Assembly: GCF_026341125.1 (NCBI RefSeq)
Contig: NZ_JAPEOR010000001.1
Location: 1,240,001-1,304,000, forward strand
Length of the DNA stretch: 64,000 nucleotides
Origin: Streptomyces sp. NBC_01142
GTDB lineage: Bacteria > Actinomycetota > Actinomycetes > Streptomycetales > Streptomycetaceae
Direction of reading: 5' to 3'
The notes under the pieces: model-generated
Told to the model about the DNA's origin: nothing
Seen by the model: the letters and a program-made list of their open reading frames with translations, nothing else
The model's database searches: none
Part shown: one piece after another, positions 50,973 through 58,914 of the stretch
Layout: each line of letters begins with the position of its first letter
Numbering within the stretch: the first letter of the stretch is position 1
Position numbers and translations under genes: made by a program

Positions 50973-53633
50973 GTGAAGGCCATTCGTCGATTCACCGTCC
51001 GCCCCGTCCTCCCCGAACCGCTCCATCCACTCAGCGATCTCGCGCGCAATCTGCGCTGGTCCTGGCACACCGAGACCCGTGACCTCTTCCAGGCCGTAGA
51101 CCCCGAGGGCTGGCAGGCCACGGGGGGCGATCCCGTGCGGCTCCTCGGGGCCGTGTCCGGCGCCCGGCTGGCCGAGCTCGCCTCGGACCGGCGTTTTCTC
51201 CGCAGACTGACCGCCGCCGCCGACGACCTGGACGACTATCTGCACGGGCGCAGGTGGTACCAGGCACACAGTGGCGGCACCGGGAACTCCGGCTCCGAGG
51301 AGCCGGAATTCCCGGTCGCCGTCGCCTATTTCTCTCCCGAGTTCGGCGTCACCGCCGCACTGCCCCAGTACTCCGGCGGCCTCGGCATCCTCGCCGGGGA
51401 CCATCTCAAGGCCGCCAGCGACCTCGGCGTACCGCTCATCGGCGTCGGGCTGCTCTACCGCCACGGCTACTTCCGCCAGTCCCTGTCCCGCGACGGCTGG
51501 CAGCAGGAGCACTATCCCCTCCTCGACCCGAACGAACTACCCGTCAGCCTGCTGCGCGAGTCCGACGGGACACCGGCCCGGGTGTCCCTCGCGCTGCCCG
51601 GCGGGCGCTCGCTGCACGCGCACATCTGGGTCGCCCGGGTCGGCCGCGTACCGCTGCTGATGCTCGACTCGGACGTCGAGGAGAACGGCCACAGCGAGCG
51701 CGATGTCACCGACCGGCTGTACGGCGGCGGCAGCGAGCACCGGCTGCTGCAGGAGATGCTGCTGGGGATCGGCGGCGTACGGGCCCTGCGGACGTACTGC
51801 CGGCTGACCGGCCACCCCGGGCCCGAGGTGTTCCACACCAACGAGGGGCACGCCGGCTTCCTCGGACTCGAACGCATCCGCGAACTCGGCGACGCCGGTC
51901 TCGAGTTCGACGCCGCGCTCGAGGCGGTGCGGGCCGGGACCGTGTTCACCACGCACACTCCCGTGCCCGCCGGGATCGACCGCTTCGACCGGGAGCTCGT
52001 GGCCCGGCACTTCGGCGACCACGCCGAGCTGGCCGGAGTCCCCGTCGAGAAGGTGCTCCAGCTCGGCATGGAGACCTACCCCGGCGGCGAGGCCAACCTC
52101 TTCAACATGGCCGTGATGGGGCTGCGGCTCGCCCAGCGTGCCAATGGTGTATCCGTCCTGCACGGGGCGGTGAGCCGCGGCATGTTCGCCGGCCTGTGGC
52201 CGGGCTTCGACGTCGAGGAGGTGCCGATCACCTCCGTCACCAACGGGGTGCACGCGCCGACCTGGGTGGCCCCCGAGGTGTTCCGGCTCGGCGCACGCCA
52301 GATCGGCCCGGGCCGTACCGAGGACGCCCTGTCCGTGGGCGGCTCCGAACGCTGGGACTCCGTGAAGGACATTCCGGACTCCGACATCTGGGAGCTGCGC
52401 CGCGGGCTGCGCGAACAGCTGGTCCTGGAGGTGCGGAAGCGGCTGCACGCCTCCTGGCGGCAGCGCGGGGCCGGGGCGGCCGAACTGGGCTGGATCGACG
52501 GGGTGCTCGACCCCGACGTACTCACCATCGGTTTCGCCCGCCGGGTCCCCTCGTACAAACGGCTCACCCTGATGCTGCGTGACCGGGACCGTCTGATGGA
52601 ACTGCTGCTGCATCCGACCAGGCCCATCCAGATCGTCGTCGCGGGCAAGGCGCATCCGGCGGACGACGGCGGCAAACGGCTCGTACGGGAGCTGGTGCGG
52701 TTCGCCGACGACCCGCGCGTGCGCCATCGCATCGTCTTCCTGCCCGACTACGGCATGGGCATGGCGCAGAAGCTCTACCCGGGCTGCGATGTGTGGCTGA
52801 ACAATCCGCTGCGCCCGCTGGAGGCCTGCGGGACCAGCGGAATGAAGGCCGCGCTCAACGGCTGCCTCAATCTGTCGGTGCTGGACGGCTGGTGGGACGA
52901 GTGGTTCGAGCCGGACTTCGGCTGGGCGATCCCCACCGCAGACGGCGCGGCCACCGACGAGGACCGGCGCGACGAGCTGGAGGCGGCCGCGCTGTACGAG
53001 CTGATCGAGGAGCGGGTGGCTCCGCGCTTCTACGACCGCGGAGCGACCGGGCTGCCCGGGCGCTGGATCGAGATGGTCCGCCGGACCCTGACCACGCTCG
53101 GTCCCAAGGTGCTCGCGGGACGCATGGTGCGGGAGTACGTGGAGCGTCTGTACGCTCCCGCGGCCCAGGCGCACCGTTGCCTGGATGCCGGCACCGCACG
53201 GGAGCTGGCGTCCTGGAAGTCCCGGGTGCGGGCGGGCTGGCCCCAGGTGGCCGTCGACCATGTGGAGTCCTTGGAGCATTCGGCGCCGGCGGGCGGTACC
53301 GCCGAGCTGGGCTCGACTCTGGTGATGCGGGTGCGGGCCGCGCTCGGTGAACTCCAGCCGGACGATGTCGAGGTGCAGGCGGTGGCCGGCCGGGTCGATT
53401 CCGACGATGCGATCGGCGAGGCCCAGACCTTCCAGCTGAAGCCGGCGGGCGGTCCCGACCTGGACGGCCGCTGGGTGTTCGAGGGGCCGCTGGCCCTGGA
53501 CCGTACGGGTCCCTTCGGCTACACCGTGCGCATTCTGCCGGCCCACCGGCTGCTCGCGGCCAGCGCCGACCTGGGACTGGTGGCGCTGCCGACGGAGGCG
53601 ACGGGGGAGGGTGCGGGCGTACTGATGCGCTGA
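50973..53633 (+). CDS. glgP: Alpha-glucan (glycogen/maltodextrin) phosphorylase
   Basis: The protein has 886 residues from GTG 50973 (AAGGTGGGA site); ATG 50943 is an alternative. It belongs to the actinobacterial GT35 group with an N-terminal DUF3417 module (LPEPLHPLSDLARNLRWSWH). Further on are AYFSPEFGVTAALPQYSGGLGILAGDHLKAASDLG, split by normal loops, then VFHTNEGHAGF, TTHTPVPAG, SVTNGVHAPTW, FARRVPSYKR, VVAGKAHPAD and GTSGMKAALNG, where Lys625 binds pyridoxal phosphate. It releases glucose 1-phosphate from alpha-glucans. Divergent from the GlgE operon, so synthesis and breakdown genes share the 50040-50972 region. Confidence 0.94.
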   Translation: MKAIRRFTVRPVLPEPLHPLSDLARNLRWSWHTETRDLFQAVDPEGWQATGGDPVRLLGAVSGARLAELASDRRFLRRLTAAADDLDDYLHGRRWYQAHSGGTGNSGSEEPEFPVAVAYFSPEFGVTAALPQYSGGLGILAGDHLKAASDLGVPLIGVGLLYRHGYFRQSLSRDGWQQEHYPLLDPNELPVSLLRESDGTPARVSLALPGGRSLHAHIWVARVGRVPLLMLDSDVEENGHSERDVTDRLYGGGSEHRLLQEMLLGIGGVRALRTYCRLTGHPGPEVFHTNEGHAGFLGLERIRELGDAGLEFDAALEAVRAGTVFTTHTPVPAGIDRFDRELVARHFGDHAELAGVPVEKVLQLGMETYPGGEANLFNMAVMGLRLAQRANGVSVLHGAVSRGMFAGLWPGFDVEEVPITSVTNGVHAPTWVAPEVFRLGARQIGPGRTEDALSVGGSERWDSVKDIPDSDIWELRRGLREQLVLEVRKRLHASWRQRGAGAAELGWIDGVLDPDVLTIGFARRVPSYKRLTLMLRDRDRLMELLLHPTRPIQIVVAGKAHPADDGGKRLVRELVRFADDPRVRHRIVFLPDYGMGMAQKLYPGCDVWLNNPLRPLEACGTSGMKAALNGCLNLSVLDGWWDEWFEPDFGWAIPTADGAATDEDRRDELEAAALYELIEERVAPRFYDRGATGLPGRWIEMVRRTLTTLGPKVLAGRMVREYVERLYAPAAQAHRCLDAGTARELASWKSRVRAGWPQVAVDHVESLEHSAPAGGTAELGSTLVMRVRAALGELQPDDVEVQAVAGRVDSDDAIGEAQTFQLKPAGGPDLDGRWVFEGPLALDRTGPFGYTVRILPAHRLLAASADLGLVALPTEATGEGAGVLMR

Positions 53634-53659
53634 GTGCCGCGCCGGTCTCCGGTGCGGTG

Positions 53660-53687
53660 GGCCCCGGTCGCGCGTGCGGCCGGGGCC
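53660..53687 (+). terminator. glgP terminator
   Basis: GGCCCCGG and CCGGGGCC pair around a 12-nt loop, 26 nt after the stop. Nothing else is seen in 53688-53821. Confidence 0.65.
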
Positions 53688-53821
53688 GCCTCTTGTCCCG
53701 CCGCCCGTCCAGGGCCGGGACCTCTCCCCGGAGGTCGCCGGCCGGCTCCGGCATGCGCTCGGTCCGCACGCCGAGCACCGGCTCGGCCCACGCCGGCAAC
53801 CCCAGCCGGAAAGCACATCGG

Positions 53822-55435
53822 TCAGCGGTTCTCCTCGTTGTCCACGTCGACCACGATCGCCTTGGAGGCCAGCCGGCCGTTTGCGAAGCACAGCCGGTAC
53901 GCGGGTGTCGCGCTGTATGCCTCCAGGCGGTAGTACTCGCACTCGCCCGCCCCGGGCGGCTCGGGATCCACGCCCTGGGGCGCGCCGTCCAGTTCGTAGC
54001 GGGGCAGGCGCGTCTCCACCTCGGCGCGGGTGTCGCCGACGCGGATGCGGTCGTAGCTGACGCGGTCCAGAACCGTGCGGGACCGGCTGTACATCTGGAA
54101 GGCCGCCATCAGCACCCCCAGGACGGCGATCACTGCCAGCGGCACGGTGATCGCCTGCAGCAGACCGCGCCGTACGCGCTTCCTGGCCCGGTCCAGCTCC
54201 CGCGCGGCGGTGGGCGCCTCGGGGCCGGCGGCGGTGCCGGCCGCGGTGCCGGCGGTCAGCGGCAGCCGGGCCGTCACCGCGAAACCGCCGTCCGCCGCCG
54301 GGCCGTGGACCAGGGTGCCGCCCGCGAGCCGTACCCGCTCGTCCAGGCCGACCAGACCCGTCCCGCCGGAGGCGAGCAGCGGCCGCGGGCCCGTGGGGCG
54401 TGCGGTGTTGGTGACGTTGACGGTGACCTTCTCCCCGTCGCGTGCGATCCGGACCAGGACGGCCGCGCCCGGTGCATGTCTGACGGCGTTGGTCAGGGAC
54501 TCCTGGACGACCCGGCGGACCGCGCGGTCGGTCATCTCGGGCAGCGCCCCGGCCGCTCCTTCCTTGCCCGCCGCTCCCTCCTCGCCCGCCGCTCCCTCCT
54601 CGACCTGCGCGGTCTCTTCGGTCAGCTCCACCGCGACACCGGACTCCCGGGCCCGCTCGACCAGGGCCTGCACCGTCTCGTCGGCGGGCGAGGTCGGCGC
54701 GTGCTCGTCGTCCGCCCGCAGCACGCCGACGATGTCCCGCAGCCGGGCCGTGGCGTCCGCGGCCGCCTGCCGCAGCTCCCCGGCCGCGGCCTGCTGCCGC
54801 TCGCCGAGCGTCCGGTCGACCTCCAGGGCCGCCGCCCGTACCGCGATCAGCGACAGATCATGACCGAGAGAATCGTGCATGTCCCCGGCGATACGGGACC
54901 GTTCGCGCAGCCGCTCCCGGTCCGCGGCCGCCTTCTGCTCGCGCTCCATCCGGTCGGTCAACTGCCAGCCCGTGCCGACGAGTTGGGCGTACTGACGGAC
55001 GTACCGCCCGAGCAGCCAGGGCACGACGACGGTGAGGAGCAGCGTGGTCAGCAGGGTGAACCAGGTCCACAGGTCGTCGCCGGTGACGAAGCACAGCAGC
55101 AGCCCCGCCAGGGCAATGCCCACAAAGGTGAACAGCGCGGGCCGGGCATGTGCCGCGCGGCGTCCGGCGAGATACCCGAACACAGCCATCGCCACGGTGT
55201 ACGAAGGCGTGAACAGCTCCCGGTCGACCGACGCGCTGAGTGCCACGGCGACGGCGAGCGAGACCAGCGGCCAGGCACGGCAGAGCAGCACCGCGACCCC
55301 CGAAAGCGTCACGCCGATGCCGACCTGCCACCAGGAGCCGCCGTCGTTCGGGTCCCTCTTCAGCAGCACCAGGCAGCTCAGCGCCGCCCAGAGCGCCAGG
55401 TCGACGACCCGCTGCCGGGTTCCTTCTCTCCGCAT
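53822..55435 (-). CDS. NarL-partner sensor histidine kinase with extra C-terminal TM and BamE-like domain
   Basis: The protein has 537 residues. Five or six N-terminal TM helices (about 10-150) lead to a HisKA_3 domain, with phosphorylated His in RSRIAGDMHDSLGHDLSLIA. An insert of EGAAGEEGAAGKEGAAG repeats follows, then a HATPase with VQESLTNAVRHA and GGTGLVGLDERV. Usual kinases of this class stop soon after. Here there is a basic linker, another TM helix (about 425-448, LLQAITVPLAVIAVLGVLMAAF) and a C-terminal domain YDRIRVGDTRAEVETRLPRY...CEYYRL...YRLCFANGRL. This resembles the extracytoplasmic BamE/SmpA fold and has two Cys. It may be a second sensor. The response regulator gene lies upstream. 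Confidence 0.85.
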   Translation of the reverse strand: MRREGTRQRVVDLALWAALSCLVLLKRDPNDGGSWWQVGIGVTLSGVAVLLCRAWPLVSLAVAVALSASVDRELFTPSYTVAMAVFGYLAGRRAAHARPALFTFVGIALAGLLLCFVTGDDLWTWFTLLTTLLLTVVVPWLLGRYVRQYAQLVGTGWQLTDRMEREQKAAADRERLRERSRIAGDMHDSLGHDLSLIAVRAAALEVDRTLGERQQAAAGELRQAAADATARLRDIVGVLRADDEHAPTSPADETVQALVERARESGVAVELTEETAQVEEGAAGEEGAAGKEGAAGALPEMTDRAVRRVVQESLTNAVRHAPGAAVLVRIARDGEKVTVNVTNTARPTGPRPLLASGGTGLVGLDERVRLAGGTLVHGPAADGGFAVTARLPLTAGTAAGTAAGPEAPTAARELDRARKRVRRGLLQAITVPLAVIAVLGVLMAAFQMYSRSRTVLDRVSYDRIRVGDTRAEVETRLPRYELDGAPQGVDPEPPGAGECEYYRLEAYSATPAYRLCFANGRLASKAIVVDVDNEENR

Positions 55436-55472
55436 GGCCCCACTGTGCCCGACGTGCCACAGCCGGACCCCC

Positions 55473-55543
55473 GGCGAAAGTAGGGGCTACGGCGAAGGCA
55501 GGGCGGCGAAGGCAGGGGCCACGGCGAAAGCAGGGGCTACGGC
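55473..55543. repeat. 18-bp tandem repeats between the NarL regulator and its kinase
   Basis: Units of the form GGCGAAAGCAGGGGCTAC occur at 55473-55490, 55505-55522 and 55523-55540 with a shortened 14-bp copy at 55491-55504. The last unit includes the stop codon of the response regulator. Like the array at 5130-5239, it looks like tandem duplication starting at a gene 3' end. Confidence 0.85.
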
Positions 55544-56256
55544 TGCCCGTTCGCGCCGTGTCCGCCGTCCGTTCCGTTCACGAGTCCGGCCTCGTACGCC
55601 AGAATCGCCAGCTGTACCCGGTTCTTGAGCCCGAGCCGCCCGAGTACGGCGCTGACGTGTGCCTTGACGGTGCCCTCGACGACGTACAGCTGTGCCGCGA
55701 TCTCGGCGTTCGACAGCCCGGCCCCGACGAGCGCGACCACCTCGCGCTCCCGGCCGGTCAGCGGCTCCAGGGTCCCCTTCGCCTCGGCGGCCCGCGACAG
55801 CCGCCCCGGCCCGAGGTGTGTGATCACGCGGCGCGCCACCTGGGGGGAGAGGAACGCGGCTCCCTCGGCCACCGCCTGCACCCCCGCGATCAGTTCGCGC
55901 GGATTCCCGGACTTGAGCAGAAACCCGCTCACCCCGAAGCCGAGCGCCTTCGCGATGTACTCGTCCTCGGAGAACGTGGTGAGCATGACGAGGGCGGTCC
56001 CGGGCGCGGTACGCCGCAGCTCCTCGGCGGCCCGGAGGCCGTCGAGGAGCGGCATCCGGATGTCGAGCAGCGCCACGTCCGGCCGGTGCCTGAGGGTCAG
56101 TTCGACGGCCTCACGCCCGTCGCCCGCCTCTGCGACGACTTCGATGCCGGGGTCGGTGCCGAGGATTGCCCGTATGCCCGCGCGGATCATGGCTTCATCG
56201 TCGGCGAGGAGGACTCTTATACGTCTTACGGGGCTGGCGTCGGCAGGCTCGGTCAT
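55537..56256 (-). CDS. NarL/LuxR-family response regulator
   Basis: The protein has 239 residues from ATG 56256. Receiver: VLLADDEAMIRAG, phospho-acceptor in VALLDIRMPLLDG, VMLTTFSEDEY and LLKSG. The C-terminal LuxR HTH is PLTGREREVVALVGAGLSNA then EIAAQLYVVEGTVKAHVSAVLGRLG. It precedes its kinase on the same strand with a 101-bp repeat-containing gap, the reverse of the common kinase-first order. Targets are unknown. Confidence 0.93.
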   Translation of the reverse strand: MTEPADASPVRRIRVLLADDEAMIRAGIRAILGTDPGIEVVAEAGDGREAVELTLRHRPDVALLDIRMPLLDGLRAAEELRRTAPGTALVMLTTFSEDEYIAKALGFGVSGFLLKSGNPRELIAGVQAVAEGAAFLSPQVARRVITHLGPGRLSRAAEAKGTLEPLTGREREVVALVGAGLSNAEIAAQLYVVEGTVKAHVSAVLGRLGLKNRVQLAILAYEAGLVNGTDGGHGANGQP

Positions 56257-56429
56257 ACAGCCAGAGTAGGCATCGGAGCACAGCGAAGCCCCGCCCGCCG
56301 GCCCGGTGGAGGCGGCGAACGGGGCTCACGGGGACTCAGGCAGGGTTCCTGCCCCGCCCGCTTCCCTCATCTCCTCGGCCGGACCCTTTGGCCAGACTGA
56401 GGAGGGGCTTCGGGCACTACGCTCTTGCC

Positions 56430-56834
56430 ATGGCTGAGGCTTTCGTCAGTGGCGACGTCCACCACCTTGCTTGCGGAATCTGTCCATCACGCCGCTTCCC
56501 TGTTGGTGAGTTCGACGTGTTCGAGCGCCCGTCTCGGGAATGCCCCTTCGACGCTGCTGACGGCCATCGCTATACCGCTGATGGCGTGCCTGTTTGCGTG
56601 CACCCGGACAAGGTCGGGTTGCCTGTCGGCCGGTACAAGAGCGACAACGCACCGGTGACGGCCGACCTGGTGTTGCCGGCTGACGAAGCTGATTTGGTTC
56701 CGTACCTTCGGGGGGTGCTGTACGGCGCAGCGCCGGTCTTGCTGGATGGACTCATTGAGCGCGCCACTGCCGAGATTCCTCGTGCCTTCCCCGGCGTGGA
56801 CGTGCTTGCGACGCTGCGCCGCGCGCTCAGCTAG
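56430..56834 (+). CDS. Hypothetical protein with Cys/His-rich N-terminus
   Basis: This 134-aa protein is not recognised. The N-terminal 60 residues contain several Cys and His (VHHLACGICPSRRFPVGEF, RECPFDAADGHRY, VPVCVHPD), suggesting a small metal-binding or redox domain. The second half is helical and hydrophobic (ADLVPYLRGVLYGAAPVLLDGLIERATAEIP). No clear ribosome site precedes ATG 56430. Its stop lies 3 bp from the stop of the convergent hypothetical gene. It is the first gene of the accessory patch 56430-60633, where codon use becomes less GC-biased. Confidence 0.6.
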   Translation: MAEAFVSGDVHHLACGICPSRRFPVGEFDVFERPSRECPFDAADGHRYTADGVPVCVHPDKVGLPVGRYKSDNAPVTADLVLPADEADLVPYLRGVLYGAAPVLLDGLIERATAEIPRAFPGVDVLATLRRALS

Positions 56835-56837
56835 CCG

Positions 56838-57419
56838 TTACGCGGCAGCGAAGTCGAACGTGTGCGCCTTGCCCGACCGCAGGAACCCCGCCGCTTCGTA
56901 CTTGCGGTCAAGGATCTCCAACCGCCGGTTGGCTTCGGAGTGGTCCAGCCAGTAGCGCACGGCCGGCTCGCCCCACGCCAGCGTGTACGCCGTGTGCGTG
57001 TAGTCGCCGCTGGCATAGTCGTGGTGCTCCTTGTCCGTCTGGTGGATGACGGAGATTCCGACCCGGTCAGCGATGCGCGCCAGCAACTGAGGTTGAGCAA
57101 TCATGGCGTGCATCATCTCGTCCACGGGGACGGCGACCGGGATTTCGGTCATGTCCTCGTCCTGGCCGCCCAGCTCGAAGACGGCCGCCTTGAGGGACAG
57201 GGCGCGGAGTCCTTCCGTGAGGAGCGGGCGCTTGTCGGTGTCCAAGTCCCAGTTGCTGATCACAGGGAAGCCGGTGAAGCAGGTCCAGGCTTCGTCGTAC
57301 TTGAGCGCGGCGGCCGTGAAGGCGCCGAACTCCGGGTCGGCCTCAATGGCCGACATGATTTCTTGGGCCCGTCGTGCCACCTGTTCGGGGGCTGGCAGGG
57401 CCTGAGCCGTGTTGGTCAC
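56838..57419 (-). CDS. Hypothetical protein
   Basis: The protein has 193 residues from GTG 57419, which has AAGGAGAG seven bases upstream; ATG 57449 is a weaker choice. It is not recognised. It begins with a helical stretch (PEQVARRAQEIMSAIEADPEFGAFTAAALKYDEAW). Further on it has TEIPVAVPVDEMMHAMIAQPQ and GISVIHQTDKEHHDYASGDY then THTAYTLAWGEPAVRYW. The sequence is acidic with no membrane segment or signal. It probably belongs to the same decayed integrated element as its neighbours. Confidence 0.65.
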   Translation of the reverse strand: MTNTAQALPAPEQVARRAQEIMSAIEADPEFGAFTAAALKYDEAWTCFTGFPVISNWDLDTDKRPLLTEGLRALSLKAAVFELGGQDEDMTEIPVAVPVDEMMHAMIAQPQLLARIADRVGISVIHQTDKEHHDYASGDYTHTAYTLAWGEPAVRYWLDHSEANRRLEILDRKYEAAGFLRSGKAHTFDFAAA

Positions 57420-57532
57420 TGTTGCACTCTCCTTTTGGGTTACGTGCATTCCTGAGGGCCCCGGACGCGTGTCGGCTAGTGCTCGGCTGCAACGCCCAAG
57501 GCTACCCATCCCGTGAGAAATGGGGGTTTGCC

Positions 57533-57549
57533 CGCCCCTGCCAGGGGCG
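57533..57549. terminator. Short hairpin between two hypothetical genes
   Basis: CGCCCCT-GCC-AGGGGCG forms a perfect 7-bp stem downstream of the minus-strand gene ending at 57603. A longer CGCCCAAG/CTTGGGC pairing surrounds it. Confidence 0.5.
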
Positions 57550-57602
57550 TTCTCTTGGGCCGTGTCTGGCGGCAAGATAGTGCATCCTGGCAAGGGCGGA
57601 AT

Positions 57603-57983
57603 CTAGGGAGATTTCCTGGGGCGCCTCTTATGGAAGAAGGTGAGCACCGTCTTCCGTTCCCAGTCTTTGCCCCACTTGAGGACCAGCCAGCCACCGCCCT
57701 TATCCTTCGGGATAGAGCGAAGCATCATGTCGTGGCGCTGATCTCGATTGTGTGGGGGTAGCTCACACACGACTATGCGCGGAATCCGGACCGTGTAGCG
57801 GTTGTTCTCAGGGTGGCAGCGCCGCGCCTTTTTGATGTGCTGCACCCTGAGCCACGCCTTAGAACCACATACGCGCCTCTCCGCGCTCACCAGTTCATCA
57901 CCAGCGATGTGCCGAGAAAGAGGCCACAAGAGCCGCTGATCATCGCGATCATGAGCGTACCGCGTAGTGCGCGACCCGGTCAT
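57603..57983 (-). CDS. Hypothetical basic protein
   Basis: The protein has 126 residues from ATG 57983, overlapping the previous gene by 35 bp; the true start may be further in. It is very basic (KKARRCHPENNRY, HKRRPRKSP) with hydrophobic strands RIPRIVVCELPP and GGWLVLKWGKDW, which could be a small nucleic-acid-binding beta domain. It is not recognised. It is the last gene of the minus-strand run 58767-57603 of the accessory patch. Confidence 0.5.
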   Translation of the reverse strand: MTGSRTTRYAHDRDDQRLLWPLSRHIAGDELVSAERRVCGSKAWLRVQHIKKARRCHPENNRYTVRIPRIVVCELPPHNRDQRHDMMLRSIPKDKGGGWLVLKWGKDWERKTVLTFFHKRRPRKSP

Positions 57984-58200
57984 GCGATCGCCGTATGGCG
58001 CTCTCCGCTGTGCTCCCCTTGAGTTCTGCAATTCCTTCGACAGCGTGCCGTACGAGAGCTGAGACAGCGGCCCCTATGGCTGCATGCCATTCCTGGACTT
58101 CCTTCTCTTCAAGAATCCGAGCCAATCCCGCGTCCAAGACGGCGCGTTGTTCGGTTCCCCGTGTCGGGACCGCTGTCCCTGTGCTCACATCGGCGCCCAT
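57949..58200 (-). CDS. Small helical hypothetical protein
   Basis: The protein has 83 residues from ATG 58200, which lies 16 bp inside the end of the frameshifted ATPase gene. It is mostly helical (AVLDAGLARILEEKEVQEWHAAIGAAVSALVRHAVEGIAELK). No known domain is recognised. Overlaps on both sides make it part of a tight minus-strand operon. It could be an accessory subunit of the anti-sigma-like ATPase, but this is only inference from position. Confidence 0.55.
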   Translation of the reverse strand: MGADVSTGTAVPTRGTEQRAVLDAGLARILEEKEVQEWHAAIGAAVSALVRHAVEGIAELKGSTAESAIRRSHDRVAHYAVRS

Positions 58201-58600
58201 GCTGTCAGCTCAGCCCATACGGTTTTGCCGGTCGGCCGATCTTCGACCCCCCATTTGGCGGCCAGCGCCTCAATGAGCCTCAGCCCATTCCCGCCTTCGC
58301 CGTCAGTGGACCGCCGCACATGGGGCCGGCTCTCTCCGCGTGCGTCGGCCACGGCTACGCGAAGGGTGCCGTCCGTCAGTTCAAGCCGGAGCTCGAAGTC
58401 ACGCCCGGGATGCGCCCGTGAGTCACCGCGTTGGCGGCAAGCTCCGCGATCACCAGCGCCGCCGTCTGAGATCGTTCGCTGTCCAGCGGGGCACCCCAGT
58501 CGTGCAACTGGATGAGCGCCAGGTGCCGCGCCAGTCTGGCGCCACGCCGGGTGCTGCTGAACCTCTGCCGCCATACGGTCGGAGTCACCGTGACGTTCAT
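58185..58600 (-). pseudogene. Frameshifted ATP-binding anti-sigma-like protein (HATPase_c_2)
   Basis: From ATG 58600 the reading MNVTVTPTVWRQRFSSTRRG continues to the N-box VIAELAANAVTHGRIPG, then runs into VTSSSGLN and a stop. In the next frame the rest of the domain continues intact: GRDFELRLELTDGTLRVAVADARG, then GGNGLRLIEALAAKWGV and KTVWAELTAWAPM. Relatives, including the intact gene at 12669-13118, read HG-V-PGRDFHVRL here. One base is missing near 58400-58405 (CCGGGCGTGAC where CCGGGCCGTGAC would restore the frame). This is either a real single-base deletion or a sequencing error in a G/C run. The start overlaps the stop of the small upstream gene by 4 nt. Confidence 0.8.
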
Positions 58601-58767
58601 GCGATCACGCACCCAACAGAGTCGGTTGGTTCGTCGGATGCTTCGGCGGGCATCGTGCCGTCGTGGTGGCCCGGCGTCAGCCGGATGAAGACCCGCGCCT
58701 CTATCGCGCCGGCCAGCTCCGCCGCCACGTCTTCCGCCGGTCTGGTCATGGTGGTGATGCTGGTCAT
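58597..58767 (-). CDS. Small protein coupled to the ATPase gene
   Basis: The protein has 56 residues from ATG 58767 and starts MTSITTMTRPAEDVAAELAG; an internal ATG at 58749 is possible. It is not recognised. Its stop codon overlaps the ATPase start (ATGA), so it is the first gene of the minus-strand operon, divergent from the XRE-TPR regulator at 58915. It ends EPTDSVGCVIA, with a single Cys. The role is unknown. Confidence 0.5.
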   Translation of the reverse strand: MTSITTMTRPAEDVAAELAGAIEARVFIRLTPGHHDGTMPAEASDEPTDSVGCVIA

Positions 58768-58914
58768 GGTCGGCTGTCGTCGCCTTTCGCATCGCCTTGT
58801 GGGTTGAGCCCTGCTCGCTCTAGGTAACTGCTTGGCCACGCACGGCGGTACCGTTGCAGCAGCAGGAGGACTTAAGAGCTTTAAGTGCGCCAGCAACAGG
58901 AGGAGTTGAGCCCG

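Noticed and set aside
50177..51082. Intact 301-codon protein before glgP
   Set aside because: Only its middle part shows monooxygenase motifs; both ends are frame artefacts, so it is reported as a pseudogene.
55473..55543. Possible CRISPR or iteron origin
   Set aside because: Contiguous imperfect 18-bp repeats starting at a stop codon, no spacers, no replication gene nearby.
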